Source of the DNA: an uncultured Clostridia bacterium
Lineage (GTDB): Bacteria; Bacillota; Clostridia; Lachnospirales; Anaerotignaceae
DNA: 13,971 bases
Reading direction: 5' to 3'
Assembly: GCA_910583755.1 (NCBI GenBank)
Contig: CAJTZO010000045.1
Span: 1 to 13,971, forward strand
In this document: positions 13,566-13,971 of the stretch, in pieces
Numbering within the stretch: the first letter of the stretch is position 1
Layout: the number at the start of each line of letters is the position of its first letter
The notes under the pieces: model-generated
The model's database searches: none
Seen by the model: only the letters and a program-made list of their open reading frames with translations
Told to the model about the DNA's origin: nothing
Translations under genes and position numbers: made by a program

Positions 13566-13768
13566 CTAAATTTTGAAAAAATTTTTATATTTTGTATTTT
13601 TTTGTATCTTATCAAGAAATAAAAGTAGTTGATTTATTGAACTTAATAAAATCTATTTTTTAAGAATATAACTAAAATTTTTCTAATCACTTTTTAAGTT
13701 AAGTAATCTATTAGGAAAACTATGGAAATATTAAAAATTGGTATATAAAATCATTTCTGCAATGATTG
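13566..13768. other. AT-rich non-coding stretch
   Basis: No gene, hairpin or promoter of either class is visible here. It is strongly AT-rich. Confidence 0.5.
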
Positions 13769-13864
13769 CAAGCAGGGGAAAGGGATATCCCTTTCCACGC
13801 TTGTTGGGGAATGCCCCAAACCCCTAATGCAAATTTTTTGAAATTTGCAAAACGCCTTCGGCGT
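13769..13864. repeat. Cluster of four palindromes (structured intergenic repeat)
   Basis: Four consecutive hairpins occupy about 95 bp. First, GGAAAGGGATATCCCTTTCC (13777-13796) is a perfect 20-bp palindrome, extended by CAAGC (13769-13773) and GCTTG (13799-13803). Second, TTGGGG with CCCCAA (13804-13819). Third, TGCAAATTT with AAATTTGCA (13828-13849). Fourth, ACGCC with GGCGT (13852-13864). GC content is far higher than in the surroundings. It may be a dispersed palindromic repeat, a small non-autonomous element or a structured RNA. I cannot assign a known family. Confidence 0.6.
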
Positions 13865-13929
13865 GGCTAAAAACAAAAAACGCAAATAAAAAAAGAGGGA
13901 AAACAACATTCAAATAGGAGTGTAAAATA

Positions 13930-13971
13930 AAGTGTGTAAGTTAGAAATACAGCAAATCTAACTGCGCACTT
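13930..13971 (-). terminator. Probable terminator of a gene beyond the right edge
   Basis: AAGTGTG (13930-13936) pairs with CGCACTT (13965-13971, one wobble), and GTTAGA (13940-13945) pairs perfectly with TCTAAC (13957-13962). On the minus strand the stem is followed by TATTTTA. It most likely ends a leftward gene lying outside the window. Confidence 0.5.

Noticed and set aside
1..13971. tRNA, rRNA or a known riboswitch
   Set aside because: No cloverleaf, ribosomal segment or recognisable riboswitch core was found on either strand by reading.

Overview
The window looks like a chromosomal accessory region of a low-GC, Gram-positive anaerobe of the Clostridia. It is strongly AT-rich, with AGGAGG-type ribosome binding sites and intrinsic terminators. 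It encodes clostridial-style secreted proteins (DUF5050-like propellers and copper-amine-oxidase-N 'stalk' domain proteins) and a small sigma factor resembling the TcdR/BotR/UviA group. I cannot name the species.

Layout, left to right. (1) A gene running off the left edge, of which only the promoter and about 12 codons are visible. (2) 200-1354 (-): a leaderless protein of an unrecognised family, here called 'MAF' after its start, preceded by a long leader and three tandem promoter repeats. (3) 2125-3330 (-): a secreted DUF5050-like propeller. (4) 3486-4892 (-): a leaderless 468-aa protein. (5) 7155-5060 (-): a two-gene operon of a second propeller and a stalk-domain protein. (6) Two tandem copies of a 2.6-kb cassette (7271-9861 and 9909-12432). 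Each holds a secreted stalk-domain gene (+) converging on a leaderless MAF gene (-), with a shared bidirectional terminator between them. (7) 13489-12442 (-): a sigma factor followed by a one-helix, coiled-coil membrane protein, the same order as uviA-uviB. (8) A non-coding right end with a cluster of palindromes and a terminal hairpin.

The strongest observation is regulatory. Two stereotyped promoter classes account for nearly all transcription units. Class A (TTTACA, TTGCTA or TTTCTA, exactly 17 nt, then TCTTT; nine sites) precedes the sigma gene and every leaderless-protein gene. Class B (GTAGTA, exactly 17 nt, then GTTTAT; five sites, 38-49 nt before the start codon) precedes every signal-peptide gene or operon. 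The simplest reading is one dedicated, self-activating sigma regulon that makes two sets of extracellular proteins: Sec-exported surface or secreted proteins, and leaderless beta-rich proteins. The latter may leave the cell through the holin-like protein, as in uviAB and tcdR-tcdE loci. The motifs, spacings and gene partition are read directly from the sequence. The regulon and export model is inference.
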